Under the pieces are notes generated by a model. It was not told the DNA's origin and searched no databases. It worked only from the letters and a program-made list of their open reading frames with translations. From assembly GCF_900172325.1 (NCBI RefSeq), contig NZ_FWFR01000003.1, positions 496,001 to 560,000 on the forward strand: a stretch of 64,000 nt of DNA, read 5' to 3'. Of this stretch, positions 8,318-16,805 are shown piece after piece. This DNA comes from Oceanibacterium hippocampi (lineage in GTDB: Bacteria > Pseudomonadota > Alphaproteobacteria > Sneathiellales > Sneathiellaceae). Position 1 is the stretch's first letter; every line of letters begins with the position of its first letter. The position numbers and the translations under genes were made by a program.

Positions 8318-9454
8318 CTAAAGCGGCGTGGGCGCTCCGCCCTGGAGGATATGGCTGCAGCCGTGGCGTTCCGCTTCCGCCTTCGGCTCCTGCTCGGGCA
8401 CCAGTCCGGCCCGCGTCCGCCAGCCCTGGCGGCGCAATTCGCGGGCCGCCGCGAAACCTGTCCCGTAGGGCAGGTAGATGCGCTCCGGCACCGCAGCCGC
8501 GGGCACCGCGCGGGCCAGCGAATCGAGATAGAGCGTGAAGCCGATCGCCGGCTCGCCGCTGCTCAGATGATAACGGCCGCCGCGGCCCAGTTCGCCGCGC
8601 ACGCCGCGGGCGAACAGCGTGAAGCTGACGCCGGTCTGGTACTCGAAGCCCCGATACTCGGTCGGATCGACGGTCAGCAGCACATCCGGCACGGCCGCCG
8701 CCAGCGTCGCGACAAGTTCGGCGAGTTCGCTGCGCATCGCCGCCGCCTCGTCCGGCAGCGACAGGCGTTCCAGCCTCGCGATCGCCTCGGCCGCCGGGCC
8801 GCCGGCGGCAAGCAGCGCGCGAAACACCTCGCCGGCGCCATTCTCGAAGCCGACGAGAGCGCCGGCATCCTTGCGGTCCAGCGCATCGCGCGCCCGGGCG
8901 GAGGCTTCGGCGTCGAGGCCGAGGCCGCGACAGACCGCGGGGACCAGGGTTGGCAGTGTCAGATCGACCGACAGCCGGGCGACCTCGACCCCCTGCAGTG
9001 CCTCGACGGCGAGCAGAACGACTTCGGCGTCGGCGGGAATGCCCTCGGCGCCGATCAACTCGACCCCGGCCTGGGCGAACTGCCGTTCCGGCCGTAGCTG
9101 GCTGCCGCGCACGCGCAGCACCTGGCCGGCATAGGAAAGCCGGAGCGGCCGGGCGGCGCGGGCCAACCGCGTCGTCGCGATTCGCGCCACCTGGGGCGTG
9201 ATGTCGGCGCGCAGCCCCATCATTCGCTGCGAGACCGGGTCCATCACACGGAACATCTGCGGCGCCAGGGCGACGCCCGGCCCGTCCAGAAGGCTGTCCT
9301 CGAACTCGATGAGGGGCGGCTTGACCCGGTCATAGCCGTTGGCATCGAAGGCGGCGACCAGCCGTTCGACCAGGATCGCCTCGCCCTTGGCCTGCGGCGG
9401 CAGACCATCGGCGAGACCGGCGGGAAGCAGTCCCTTGCGCGTCGTATCATTCAT
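8318..9454 (-). CDS. hisZ: ATP phosphoribosyltransferase regulatory subunit HisZ
   Basis: A 378-residue paralogue of class II histidyl-tRNA synthetase that lacks the tRNA-charging function and is required for short-form HisG to make phosphoribosyl-ATP in histidine synthesis. Recognisable segments are LLPAGLADGLPPQAKGEAILVERLVAAFDANGYDRVKPPLIEFEDSLL, the RADITPQVARIATTRL motif 2-like region and GRYHLSSGEPAIGFTLYLDSL. The ATG at 9454 is chosen because the family homology begins there; the upstream frame to 9493 is poor. No hisG is in the window, so it must be encoded elsewhere. Confidence 0.92.
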   Translation of the reverse strand: MNDTTRKGLLPAGLADGLPPQAKGEAILVERLVAAFDANGYDRVKPPLIEFEDSLLDGPGVALAPQMFRVMDPVSQRMMGLRADITPQVARIATTRLARAARPLRLSYAGQVLRVRGSQLRPERQFAQAGVELIGAEGIPADAEVVLLAVEALQGVEVARLSVDLTLPTLVPAVCRGLGLDAEASARARDALDRKDAGALVGFENGAGEVFRALLAAGGPAAEAIARLERLSLPDEAAAMRSELAELVATLAAAVPDVLLTVDPTEYRGFEYQTGVSFTLFARGVRGELGRGGRYHLSSGEPAIGFTLYLDSLARAVPAAAVPERIYLPYGTGFAAARELRRQGWRTRAGLVPEQEPKAEAERHGCSHILQGGAPTPL

Positions 9455-9511
9455 GGCGTGCGGAGTTAAAGCACAGATAGCCGACGTCGCCAATGCTTCC
9501 TTGAAGCGGTC

Positions 9512-9539
9512 CCGGCGCCGGCCCGAAAGCCGGCGCCGG
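9512..9539. other. Perfect 11-bp GC hairpin between serA and hisZ
   Basis: CCGGCGCCGGC (9512-9522) pairs perfectly with GCCGGCGCCGG (9529-9539) around a six-base loop. It starts within the 91-base gap just after the serA stop. No T-run follows on the minus strand, so it is not a standard intrinsic terminator. It could stabilise the serC-serA message end or act as a partial terminator before hisZ. Confidence 0.55.
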
Positions 9540-9545
9540 CAACCC

Positions 9546-11129
9546 TCAACCCGGAAAGGCGAGCGGCTTCACCTGCTTGACATGGTCGAGCCCGGAAACC
9601 GTCTTCATGACCTCGTCAGACAAGGTCTCGTCGATCTCGAGCAGCGCCAGCGCATCGCCGCCCGGCGCCGCGCGGCCGAGGTTGAAGGTCGCGATATTGA
9701 CCCCGCCCTTCGCCAGCGTGGTACCGAGGGCGCCGATCAGGCCCGGCTTGTCGTCGTTGGTGATCAGCAGCATGTGCGGGCGGAGAACCGCCTCGATGCC
9801 GATGCCGTTGATCTCGACGACGCGCGGATGATGGTCGGCGAACAGCGTGCCGGTGACGCTGCGCTGCCGCTTCTCCGTCGTGACCGTCAGGCGGATCGCC
9901 GTCTGGTAGGGATCGGCGCGCTCGTTCGTCGCGATGGTGAGGTCGATGTTGCGCTGCTGCGCGACCACGACCGCGTTGACCATGTTGACCGAATCGAGCA
10001 GCGGCTTGAGCAGTCCCTGCAACATGACCGCCGTCAGCGGCTTGGTGTTGAGCATCGCGACATGGCCCTGGTATTCGATCAGGACCTTCTTCAGGACATG
10101 CTCGGTGACCTGGCCGGCGAAACTTCCGAGCTGCTGGGCAAGCGCCATGTAGGGCTTGAGGCGCGGCGCCTCCTCGGCCGTGACCGAGGCCATGTTGAGC
10201 GCGTTGGTGACCGCGCCGAGCAACAGGAAGTCGGACATCTGCTCGGCCACCTGGATCGCGACATTCTCCTGCGCCTCAAGCGTCGAGGCGCCGAGATGCG
10301 GGGTCGCGACGACATTCTCCATGCCGAACAGGATGTTGTTCTCGGCCGGCTCCTCGGCGAATACGTCCATCGCCGCGCCGGCGACATGGCCGCTCTCCAG
10401 CGCCGCCTTGAGATCGGCCTCGACGATAAGGCCGCCACGCGCGCAATTGACGATCCGGACGCCCTTCTTCGTCTTGGCGATCGACTCCTTGTTCAGCATG
10501 CCTCGGGTCTGGTCGGTCAGCGGCGTGTGGAACGAGATGAAGTCGGCGCGGGCCAGGAGGTCGTCGAGTTCGACCCGCTCGACGCCGAGATCCGCGGCCC
10601 GCTCGGCGGAGAGGAACGGATCGTAGGCGACCACCTTCATCGAGAGGCCGAGGGCCCGTTCGGCGACGATCGAGCCGATGTTGCCGCAGCCGACGATGCC
10701 GAGCGTCTTGCCGTACAGTTCGACACCCATGAAACGGGACTTCTCCCACTTGCCGGCGTGCGTCGAGGCGTTCGCCGTCGGGATCTGCCGGGCCAGCGAG
10801 AAGAGCAGCGCGATGGCGTGCTCCGCCGTCGTGATGGCGTTGCCGAACGGCGTGTTCATCACGCAGACGCCGGCCTCGGTCGCCGCGGTGACATCGACAT
10901 TGTCGACGCCGATCCCGGCCCGGCCGACCACCTTCAGGTTCTTGGCCGCCTTCAGCACCTTGTCGCTGACCTTGGTGGCGGAACGGATCGCGAGCCCGTC
11001 ATACTCGCCGATACAGGCAAGCAGCTCTTCCTTGCTCATCCCCGGCTTCTCGTCGACCTCGATGCCGCGAGCCCGGAAGATACGCGCCGCGTTGGGGCTC
11101 ATCTTGTCGGAAATCAGTACCTTGACCAT
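9546..11129 (-). CDS. serA: D-3-phosphoglycerate dehydrogenase (long, ACT-domain form)
   Basis: A 527-residue NAD-dependent dehydrogenase for the first step of serine synthesis, oxidising 3-phosphoglycerate to 3-phosphohydroxypyruvate. It has the 2-hydroxyacid dehydrogenase fold with the Rossmann motif LGIVGCGNIGSIVAERALGL, the INCARGGL segment and the GAAMDVFAEEPAENNILF active-site region. An intervening substrate-binding domain and a C-terminal ACT domain (HMLLITNDDKPGLIGALGTTLAKGGVNIATFNLGR) make this the type 1 long form, probably controlled by an effector such as serine. It starts 11 bases after the serC stop, so both enzymes are made from one message. Confidence 0.97.
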   Translation of the reverse strand: MVKVLISDKMSPNAARIFRARGIEVDEKPGMSKEELLACIGEYDGLAIRSATKVSDKVLKAAKNLKVVGRAGIGVDNVDVTAATEAGVCVMNTPFGNAITTAEHAIALLFSLARQIPTANASTHAGKWEKSRFMGVELYGKTLGIVGCGNIGSIVAERALGLSMKVVAYDPFLSAERAADLGVERVELDDLLARADFISFHTPLTDQTRGMLNKESIAKTKKGVRIVNCARGGLIVEADLKAALESGHVAGAAMDVFAEEPAENNILFGMENVVATPHLGASTLEAQENVAIQVAEQMSDFLLLGAVTNALNMASVTAEEAPRLKPYMALAQQLGSFAGQVTEHVLKKVLIEYQGHVAMLNTKPLTAVMLQGLLKPLLDSVNMVNAVVVAQQRNIDLTIATNERADPYQTAIRLTVTTEKRQRSVTGTLFADHHPRVVEINGIGIEAVLRPHMLLITNDDKPGLIGALGTTLAKGGVNIATFNLGRAAPGGDALALLEIDETLSDEVMKTVSGLDHVKQVKPLAFPG

Positions 11130-11140
11130 GTCCAGTATCC

Positions 11141-12307
11141 TTACGCGGCGGGGGCGCCGAAGCGCGCCTTGATGTCTTCGAAAGCCCAGTCGAGCCAGCC
11201 GGTGAGCGCCTTCAGATCCGATGCCTCGACCGTCGAGCCGGCCCAGATCCGAAGCCCCGGAGGGGCGTCACGATAGGCGCCGATGTCATAGGCGACAGTC
11301 TCGGCCTCGAGCAGTGCCGCGATTTCCTTCGGCACCGCCGCCTGCTTGTCGGCGTCGAGCGCGGTGAACCACGGATCGACGATCTTCAGGCAGACCGAGG
11401 TGTTCGAACGAACAGCCGGCCGCACGGCCAGGTAATCGATCCAGAGAGTCGCCGCGACCCAGTCGGACAGCACCTTCGCATTGGCATCGGCGCGGGCCCT
11501 GGTGGCCTTCAGGCCGCCGATCTCCTCGACCCATTTGAGCGCATCGAGGACATCCTCGACAGCCAGCATCGACGGCGTGTTGATCGTCTCGCCCTTGAAG
11601 ATGCCTTCGTTGAGCTTGCCGCCCTTGGTCATGCGGAACAGCTTCGGCATCGGCCAGGCCGGCACGTGACTTTCCAGCCGCGCGACGGCGCGCGGGCTGA
11701 GCACGAGCATGCCATGCGCCGCCTCGCCGCCCAGGACTTTCTGCCAGGACCAGGTGACGACGTCGAGCTTGTCCCACGGCAGATCCTGCGCGAACACCGC
11801 CGAGGTCGCGTCGCAGATCGCGAGGCCCTCGCGGTCGGCAGCGATCCAGTCGCCGTCCGGGACGCGCACGCCGGAGGTGGTGCCGTTCCAGGTGAACACG
11901 ACGTCATGCGTCCAGTCGACGGCACCGAGGTCGGGGAGGTCGCCGTAGTCGGCCTTGAGCACCCGGGCGTCGTCGAGCTTGAGCTGCTTCACGACATCGG
12001 TGACCCAGCCCTCGCCGAAGCTTTCCCAGGCCAGCAGGTCGACGGGCCGGGGCCCGAGCAGCGACCAGAGCGCCATTTCCACGGCGCCGGTATCGGAGGC
12101 CGGCACGATGCCGACGCGATAGTCGGCCGGAATGCCGAGGATCGACCGGTGGCGGTCGATGACCTCTTTCAGCTTGGCCTTGCCGATCTTCGCGCGATGC
12201 GAACGGCCGAGGCAGGCGTCATTGAGATTTTGGAGGGTCCAGCCCGGCCGCTTGGCACAGGGACCGGACGAGAAATGGGGCGCCTCTGGGCGCGCCAGTG
12301 CGGTCAT
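11141..12307 (-). CDS. serC: Phosphoserine aminotransferase
   Basis: A 388-residue fold-type I PLP enzyme that turns 3-phosphohydroxypyruvate and glutamate into phosphoserine. It matches the alphaproteobacterial SerC subtype ([23 protein letters not shown] start, [20 protein letters not shown], and the PLP lysine in [14 protein letters not shown]). It is the first gene of the serC-serA operon. The ribosome binding site GGAAGG sits in the loop of a hairpin whose 3' arm includes the A of the start codon, suggesting control of translation. The serB phosphatase for the last step is not in this window. Confidence 0.96.
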   Translation of the reverse strand: MTALARPEAPHFSSGPCAKRPGWTLQNLNDACLGRSHRAKIGKAKLKEVIDRHRSILGIPADYRVGIVPASDTGAVEMALWSLLGPRPVDLLAWESFGEGWVTDVVKQLKLDDARVLKADYGDLPDLGAVDWTHDVVFTWNGTTSGVRVPDGDWIAADREGLAICDATSAVFAQDLPWDKLDVVTWSWQKVLGGEAAHGMLVLSPRAVARLESHVPAWPMPKLFRMTKGGKLNEGIFKGETINTPSMLAVEDVLDALKWVEEIGGLKATRARADANAKVLSDWVAATLWIDYLAVRPAVRSNTSVCLKIVDPWFTALDADKQAAVPKEIAALLEAETVAYDIGAYRDAPPGLRIWAGSTVEASDLKALTGWLDWAFEDIKARFGAPAA

Positions 12308-12349
12308 AGTCTAATCCTTCCAGACTAGTAGCACCCCGGTGGGGGGGTG
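12307..12349 (-). promoter_or_regulatory. Structured 5' leader of serC (candidate serC RNA motif)
   Basis: Reading the minus strand toward serC, two hairpins fill the short leader. The first pairs CACCCC with GGGGTG (12349-12344 and 12337-12332, six-base loop). The second pairs TAGTCT with AGACTA (12327-12322 and 12312-12307) around a nine-base loop that holds the GGAAGG ribosome binding site; its last base is the A of the serC ATG. A conserved RNA named the serC motif has been described upstream of serC-serA operons in alphaproteobacteria; position and size fit, but I could not check against its covariance model. Confidence 0.55.
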
Positions 12350-12362
12350 TGGCCCGCGCCGG

Positions 12363-12390
12363 ATATTATGCCTGTTCAAACCCGTGTCAA
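12363..12390 (-). promoter_or_regulatory. Sigma-70-type promoter of serC-serA
   Basis: On the minus strand a consensus -35 box TTGACA (12390-12385) is followed, after 16 bases, by a good -10 box TAATAT (12368-12363). Transcription would begin near 12356, about 49 bases before the serC start codon, so that the leader consists almost entirely of the two hairpins described there. Confidence 0.75.
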
Positions 12391-12599
12391 CGGCAATTCG
12401 CTGCGCTGCGGAATTTTCGACCGGTGCACCAAGTAGTTATTTCATAAGCGAAATTTCCTGCATGCGCCCCTCCGGCTCACGGCGACGCGCTGCGCTGCGG
12501 ACCAATCATGGCGGGGCGCGGACCCGGCCGGCCTCTTGCCGGGCGGGCGCTGGCGGGGAAAGATGGCCGTTCGCAGTATCCCTCTCCGGAGTCCGCACC

Positions 12600-13742
12600 A
12601 TGATCCCGAATCAACGGCATCTCTTCGAGATCCCCGAGGATGTCGCCTACCTGAACTGCGCCTACATGGCGCCGCTGATGCGCTCGGTCCGGACCGCCGG
12701 CGAACGCGGGGTCGCGCTCAAGTCATCGCCTTGGGAGTTGACGCCGGGCGATTTCTTCAGCCAGTCGGAAACCGCCCGGGGCCTGTTCGCGACCCTGATC
12801 GGCGCCACCGCCGACGACGTCGCCATTATCCCATCCGCCTCCTACGGGATCGAGATCGCCGCCCGCAACCTGCCGCTGGCACGCGGCACGACGATCCTGA
12901 TGCTGGCCGACCAGTTTCCCTCCAACGTCTATCCCTGGCAGGCGCGGGCGCGGGAAACCGGGGCGGCGATCCATTCCGTGGCGCGGCCTGCCGACGGCGA
13001 CTGGACGGCGGCGATCCTCGCCGCCCTGGAGAGCGTCCCGGCCGGCGGGCTTGCCGTCGCCGCGCTGCCCCATTGTCACTGGACCGATGGCGGCCTGGTC
13101 GATCTCGCCCTTATCGCCCCCGCCGTCCGCGACCGGGGCGGCCGCCTCGTCCTCGACGTCACGCAGTCGCTCGGCGCATTGCCGCTCGATGTCGGGGAGA
13201 TTCGTCCGGATTACCTGGTTGCCGCCAGCTACAAGTGGCTGCTCGGCCCCTACAGCCTCGGGTTCGCCTATGTCGCGCCGGAACACCAGGGCGGCCGGCC
13301 CCTTGAACAGACCTGGATCGGGCGGGCCGGGTCCGAGGACTTCGCCGGCCTGGTCGCCTATCGGGAGGACAGGCAGCCGGGCGCCCGGTCTTTCGATGTC
13401 GGGGAGCGTGCCAATTTCGCGCTGATGCCGATGGCGATCGCGGCGCTCCGGCAGATCCTCGACTGGGGCACGGCCGAGATCCAGGCGACCTTGCGAGCGA
13501 TGACAGACAGCATCGCGGAAGGGGCCCGATCGCACGGCCTGATCGCCGCCGACGGGTCGAATCGGGCGGGGCATTTCCTCGGGCTGCGGTTCCCGGACGG
13601 GCCGCCGGACGGCCTGCTAGCACGGCTCGCGGCGGAGAAGATCTTCGTCAGCCAGCGGGGCGACGCGATGCGGGTGACGCCGCATCTTTACAACAATCAG
13701 CGCGACATCGACCGCCTGCTCGCGGCGATCGGCCGGCTCTGA
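12600..13742 (+). CDS. Class V aminotransferase family PLP enzyme
   Basis: A 380-residue PLP enzyme of the class V (cysteine desulfurase/kynureninase-like) group. The N-terminal YLNCAYMAPL motif, the LVLDVTQSLGALPLDV segment with the PLP-binding Asp, and ASYKWLLGPYSLGFAYV with the Schiff-base lysine (Lys212) are all present. Substrate cannot be told; family members include isopenicillin-N-epimerase-like and selenocysteine-lyase-like proteins. There is no conserved sulfur-relay Cys loop, so I do not call it a cysteine desulfurase. The ATG at 12600 is the start of homology; the frame upstream to 12339 is non-coding in character. An aldo/keto reductase begins 20 bases downstream, likely in the same transcript. 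Confidence 0.85.
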   Translation: MIPNQRHLFEIPEDVAYLNCAYMAPLMRSVRTAGERGVALKSSPWELTPGDFFSQSETARGLFATLIGATADDVAIIPSASYGIEIAARNLPLARGTTILMLADQFPSNVYPWQARARETGAAIHSVARPADGDWTAAILAALESVPAGGLAVAALPHCHWTDGGLVDLALIAPAVRDRGGRLVLDVTQSLGALPLDVGEIRPDYLVAASYKWLLGPYSLGFAYVAPEHQGGRPLEQTWIGRAGSEDFAGLVAYREDRQPGARSFDVGERANFALMPMAIAALRQILDWGTAEIQATLRAMTDSIAEGARSHGLIAADGSNRAGHFLGLRFPDGPPDGLLARLAAEKIFVSQRGDAMRVTPHLYNNQRDIDRLLAAIGRL

Positions 13743-13762
13743 ACCACTCGGGAGTGCGAACC

Positions 13763-14746
13763 ATGGACTATGTACGCTTCGGCCGGACCGGCATGAAGGT
13801 TTCCCGCCTCTGCCTCGGCGCGATGACCTACGGCACCCCGGAATGGCGCGACTGGGTGCTCGACGAGGAACGAAGCCGGCCCTTCCTGAAGCAGGCCTTC
13901 GAGCTGGGGATCAATTTCATCGACAGCTCGAACATCTATTCCCTCGGCCGCTCGGAAGAGATCGTCGGTCGGGCGATCCGCGACTTCTCGCGACGCGAGG
14001 ACGTGGTACTCGCGACCAAGGTCGGGCTGCCGATGGGCAAGGGACCGAACCAGTCGGGCCTGTCGCGGAAACATATCCTGCATTCGATCGACAAATCCCT
14101 CGCCCGGCTCGGCACCGATCATGTCGACCTCTACATCATCCATCGCTGGGATTACGGCACACCGATCGAGGAAACCCTCGAAGCCTTGAACGACGTCGTC
14201 CGGAGCGGCAAGGCACGCTATATCGGCGCCTCTTCCGGCTATGCCTGGCAGATGGCCGAAGCGATCGGCATTTCCCGCCGTAACGGCTGGGCCGAATTCG
14301 TCTCGATGCAGAATCTCTACAACCTGCTGTATCGCGAGGAGGAGCGCGAAATGCTGCCCTATTGCGCGCATGAGAATATCGCTGTGACGCCATGGAGCCC
14401 GCTTGCGCGGGGCTTCCTCGCGGGCACCATGCCGAAGGGCGCGGACGGGGCGACGACACGGGCGCGGACGACCGACAAGCTCGCCGCCGCGATGGTCGGC
14501 AGCGATACCGACTATGATATCCTGGCGGCCGTCCAGGGGGTTGCGAAGAAGCGCGGCGTCAGCCCGGCCCGGATCGCCTGCGCCTGGCTTTATGGCAAGC
14601 CGGTCGTTACCTCGACGATCATCGGGGCGAGCAAGCCCGGCCATCTGGAGGACGCGGTCGCGGCCTTCGACATCGTGCTCGAGGCGGACGAGATCGCGGC
14701 GCTCGAGGCCCCCTACCGGCCGCGCGCGGTGGTCGGCCATCAATAG
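13763..14746 (+). CDS. Aldo/keto reductase
   Basis: A 327-residue NADPH-dependent oxidoreductase with a TIM-barrel fold. The catalytic tetrad is readable: Asp and Tyr in FIDSSNIYSLGRSEEIVG, Lys in VVLATKVGLP, and His in LYIIHRWDYGTPIEETLEAL. The cofactor-binding end (TPWSPLARGFLAGT and STIIGASKPGHLEDAV) is intact. It resembles the YajO/voltage-gated-channel beta-subunit-like group; the physiological carbonyl substrate is unknown. The ATG at 13763 is chosen since GGGAG lies about nine bases before it; a GTG at 13754 in frame is possible but overlaps that ribosome binding site. Confidence 0.9.
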   Translation: MDYVRFGRTGMKVSRLCLGAMTYGTPEWRDWVLDEERSRPFLKQAFELGINFIDSSNIYSLGRSEEIVGRAIRDFSRREDVVLATKVGLPMGKGPNQSGLSRKHILHSIDKSLARLGTDHVDLYIIHRWDYGTPIEETLEALNDVVRSGKARYIGASSGYAWQMAEAIGISRRNGWAEFVSMQNLYNLLYREEEREMLPYCAHENIAVTPWSPLARGFLAGTMPKGADGATTRARTTDKLAAAMVGSDTDYDILAAVQGVAKKRGVSPARIACAWLYGKPVVTSTIIGASKPGHLEDAVAAFDIVLEADEIAALEAPYRPRAVVGHQ

Positions 14747-14760
14747 CCCGGCCCGGCCCC

Positions 14761-14785
14761 GGTAACGTTTTGGTGTAGCGACGTG
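14761..14785 (+). promoter_or_regulatory. Possible ECF-sigma-type promoter before the YHS/bufferin genes
   Basis: GGTAAC at 14761-14766 is followed after 15 bases by CGTG (14782-14785). This resembles a GGAAC/GTAAC -35 and CGT -10 pattern of extracytoplasmic-function sigma factors. Bufferin operons in Caulobacter have been tied to the ECF factor SigF, as I recall it. The match is short and no sigF-like gene is in the window, so this is tentative. Confidence 0.3.
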
Positions 14786-14871
14786 ATTTGAAGCGAAGGG
14801 GGATCTGTCGCCATTTCTACGCCTATCGGACGATGTCCGTTCAGGCAACGAGACTGAAGGAGAGCTCCTCC

Positions 14872-15414
14872 ATGATCAGATCGCTCCTCCTGGCATCGGC
14901 GTTCTCGCTGATCGCCATGGCCAGTGCGCAGGCCGGTGCGCAATATGTCGACAAGTCCGGATTCGCCATCGGCGGCTACGACCCGGTCGCCTATTTCGAT
15001 CTCGCGCAGTCCCCGGTGGGCCAGCGGCAGGCGCCCGCCGTTCCCGGCAAGGCCAGCATCACGGCCGAATACAACGGCGCCACCTGGGCCTTCGCCTCGG
15101 AAGCGCATCGTGACCGTTTCCTCGCCGATCCGGCGAAATACGCGCCGGCCTATGACGGACATTGCGCCTATGGCATCGCCCAGGGCGGCAAGGTCCCGGG
15201 CAACCCGAACCTCTGGCGAATCGTCGACGGCACGCTCTACCTCAACATCACGCCGACGGTGGTCGGGTTCTGGGAAGCGGACATCCCGGACAACCTCTCG
15301 AAATCCCGGGCCAACTGGGCCGAGCTCGAATCGAAGCCCGCCTCGGAAAGCAGCTGGAAGGCGCTCGACGACAACAAGGGTACCTACAGCGGCGAGGCGC
15401 CGATCACCGACTGA
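14872..15414 (+). CDS. Exported YHS-domain protein
   Basis: A 180-residue protein with a clear signal peptide (MIRSLLLASAFSLIAMASAQAG, cleavage near residue 20) followed by a YHS-type domain: FAIGGYDPVAYFDLAQ, YNGATWAFASEAHRDRFLADPAKYAPAYDGHCAYGIAQGG. YHS domains occur in metal-handling proteins, including copper transporters and oxygenase-associated factors, and are small putative metal-binding modules. This one keeps a single Cys in DGHCAYG. The start at 14872 has a strong site (GAAGGAGAG) and fits the signal peptide. A bufferin operon begins 72 bases downstream on the same strand with no clear terminator between, so a shared role in periplasmic metal handling is plausible but inferred. Confidence 0.8.
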   Translation: MIRSLLLASAFSLIAMASAQAGAQYVDKSGFAIGGYDPVAYFDLAQSPVGQRQAPAVPGKASITAEYNGATWAFASEAHRDRFLADPAKYAPAYDGHCAYGIAQGGKVPGNPNLWRIVDGTLYLNITPTVVGFWEADIPDNLSKSRANWAELESKPASESSWKALDDNKGTYSGEAPITD

Positions 15415-15486
15415 GGCCTGGCGGCCGGTTGCCACCGGCCGGAGCGGTGCAAGGTCAGTCATATTCATCAGCAGAAGGAGAAAGAC

Positions 15487-15819
15487 ATGGCAGACAACGG
15501 AAAGATCCTCGGCGCGGCAGCGATTGCCGGGGCGGTGGCCCTCGCGGTCTCGGCGACAGCAATCGTGAGCCCGGCTTCGGCCGCGGCCAAGGAGAAGTGT
15601 TTCGGCATTGCCCTCGCCGGCCAGAACGATTGCGCCGCGGGCGCCGGAACGACCTGCGCCGGCACGTCCAAGGTCGACTACCAGGGCAATGCCTGGAAGC
15701 TCGTCCCCGCCGGTGACTGCATGAAGTTCGGCGTCGAGGAAACGCAGGCCCAGTTCGAGCTTCCGGGCGACCGCAAGGGATCGCTCGAGGCACTCACGCG
15801 CGATCTTCCGAGCGCCTGA
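15487..15819 (+). CDS. bufA: Bufferin-type precursor peptide (DUF2282, BufA1-like)
   Basis: A 110-residue secreted protein of the DUF2282 family. A Sec signal peptide ends near residue 33 ([10 protein letters not shown]), and four cysteines follow at 38, 49, 57 and 78 in the family pattern [15 protein letters not shown]...TTCAGTS...WKLVPAGDC. Recent work, as I recall it, identified such proteins as bufferins, copper-binding RiPPs whose central cysteines are turned into thiooxazoles by a DUF692 enzyme before export. Here the DUF692, DUF2063 and DoxX genes follow directly. About 30 residues extend past the fourth Cys (to LTRDLPSA), longer than I expect for the family. The ribosome binding site AGAAGGAGA is strong. 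Confidence 0.88.
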   Translation: MADNGKILGAAAIAGAVALAVSATAIVSPASAAAKEKCFGIALAGQNDCAAGAGTTCAGTSKVDYQGNAWKLVPAGDCMKFGVEETQAQFELPGDRKGSLEALTRDLPSA

Positions 15820-15887
15820 CCCCGTTGGGCCCGATCCCGCCGGAAGCCAGCAGGCTTTCGGCGGGACGGTGCCCGGGAACGCCTGCC

Positions 15888-16805
15888 ATGACCGCCCCAA
15901 CCCCGACCCGGAGTACACGCATGCCGGTGCCCTCGCGCGCCGGCGTCGGCCTGAAGGCGGACCATGTCGACGCCATCCTCGACACTCGGCCCGATGTGGG
16001 CTGGTTCGAGGTCCATGCCGAGAACTACATGGGCGCCGGCGGCCCGCCCCATCGCTGGCTGACCGCGATATGCCGGGTCTACCCCCTTTCCGTTCACGGG
16101 GTCGGCCTCTCGATCGGCAGTGCAGGGTCGCTCGACAAGGCGCACCTGGCGCGATTGCGAGCGCTCGTCCGCCGTTACGAGCCCGGCCTGGTCAGCGAGC
16201 ATCTCGCCTGGTCGAGCCATGCCGGCATCCATTACAATGATCTGCTGCCGCTTCCCTATTCCGCCGAGACGCTGGACCGCGTGGCCGACCATGTCGACCT
16301 GCTGCAGGAGACGCTAGCCCGGCCGGTCCTGATCGAGAATCCCGCGACTTACGTCGCTTTCGAGGCGAGCGACATGAGCGAGCTCGATTTCCTGCGGGCG
16401 CTCGTGGCGCGGACCGGTTGCGGCCTGCTGCTCGACGTCAACAACGTGCTGGTCTCCGCGACCAACGGCGCTTTCAGCGCGGAGGACTATCTCGACAGCT
16501 TTCCGCTGGAAGCCGTCGGCGAACTCCATCTTGCCGGCCATGCCCGCGAACGCGACGGGCGCGGTGCCGAGATCCTGATCGATGCTCATGACCGGGCGGT
16601 TCCGGACACGGTCTGGACGCTCTATGAGCGCACCCTCGGGCGGTCAGGACCGCTGCCGACGCTGATCGAATGGGACAATGACCTGCCGGACTGGACGACG
16701 CTCCTGGCGGAAGCCGGCGCGGCCGAACGGCGGCTCCGCGCCGCGCATGGCCTGTCCGGCGCGGCCGCGCCTTCCGGGAGGCAGTCTCATGCGCGGGCTC
16801 GCTGA
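15888..16805 (+). CDS. bufB: DUF692 multinuclear non-heme iron oxidative enzyme (MNIO, BufB)
   Basis: A 305-residue TIM-barrel protein of the DUF692/MNIO family, which uses two or three irons to modify cysteine residues of ribosomal peptides. Family segments with likely metal ligands are VGWFEVHAENYMG, LSVHGVGLSIG, VSEHLAWSSHAG, VLIENPATYV, LLLDVNNVLVSATN, GELHLAGH and DAHDRAVPDTVW. It would act in the cytoplasm on the neighbouring DUF2282 precursor together with the DUF2063 protein. The ATG at 15888 is taken as start; an ATG at 15921 nearer the first conserved strand is possible. Its 3' end overlaps the next gene by 17 bases, so translation is coupled. Confidence 0.92.
   Translation: MTAPTPTRSTRMPVPSRAGVGLKADHVDAILDTRPDVGWFEVHAENYMGAGGPPHRWLTAICRVYPLSVHGVGLSIGSAGSLDKAHLARLRALVRRYEPGLVSEHLAWSSHAGIHYNDLLPLPYSAETLDRVADHVDLLQETLARPVLIENPATYVAFEASDMSELDFLRALVARTGCGLLLDVNNVLVSATNGAFSAEDYLDSFPLEAVGELHLAGHARERDGRGAEILIDAHDRAVPDTVWTLYERTLGRSGPLPTLIEWDNDLPDWTTLLAEAGAAERRLRAAHGLSGAAAPSGRQSHARAR

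Noticed and set aside
6722-9097. 791-codon rightward open frame opposite purA and hisZ
   Set aside because: It is antisense to two clear genes, rich in Arg, Gly and Asp, and has no family motif; long antisense frames are expected at this GC content.
12399-12501. Direct repeat CGCTGCGCTGCGGA at 12399-12412 and 12488-12501
   Set aside because: Two short copies of a GC-rich, internally repetitive string in an intergenic gap; no sign of a mobile element or binding site.
12600-13742. Cysteine desulfurase (IscS/SufS/NifS)
   Set aside because: The PLP lysine motif is SYKWLLGPYS rather than the SHK type, and no catalytic Cys loop or Fe-S genes are present.
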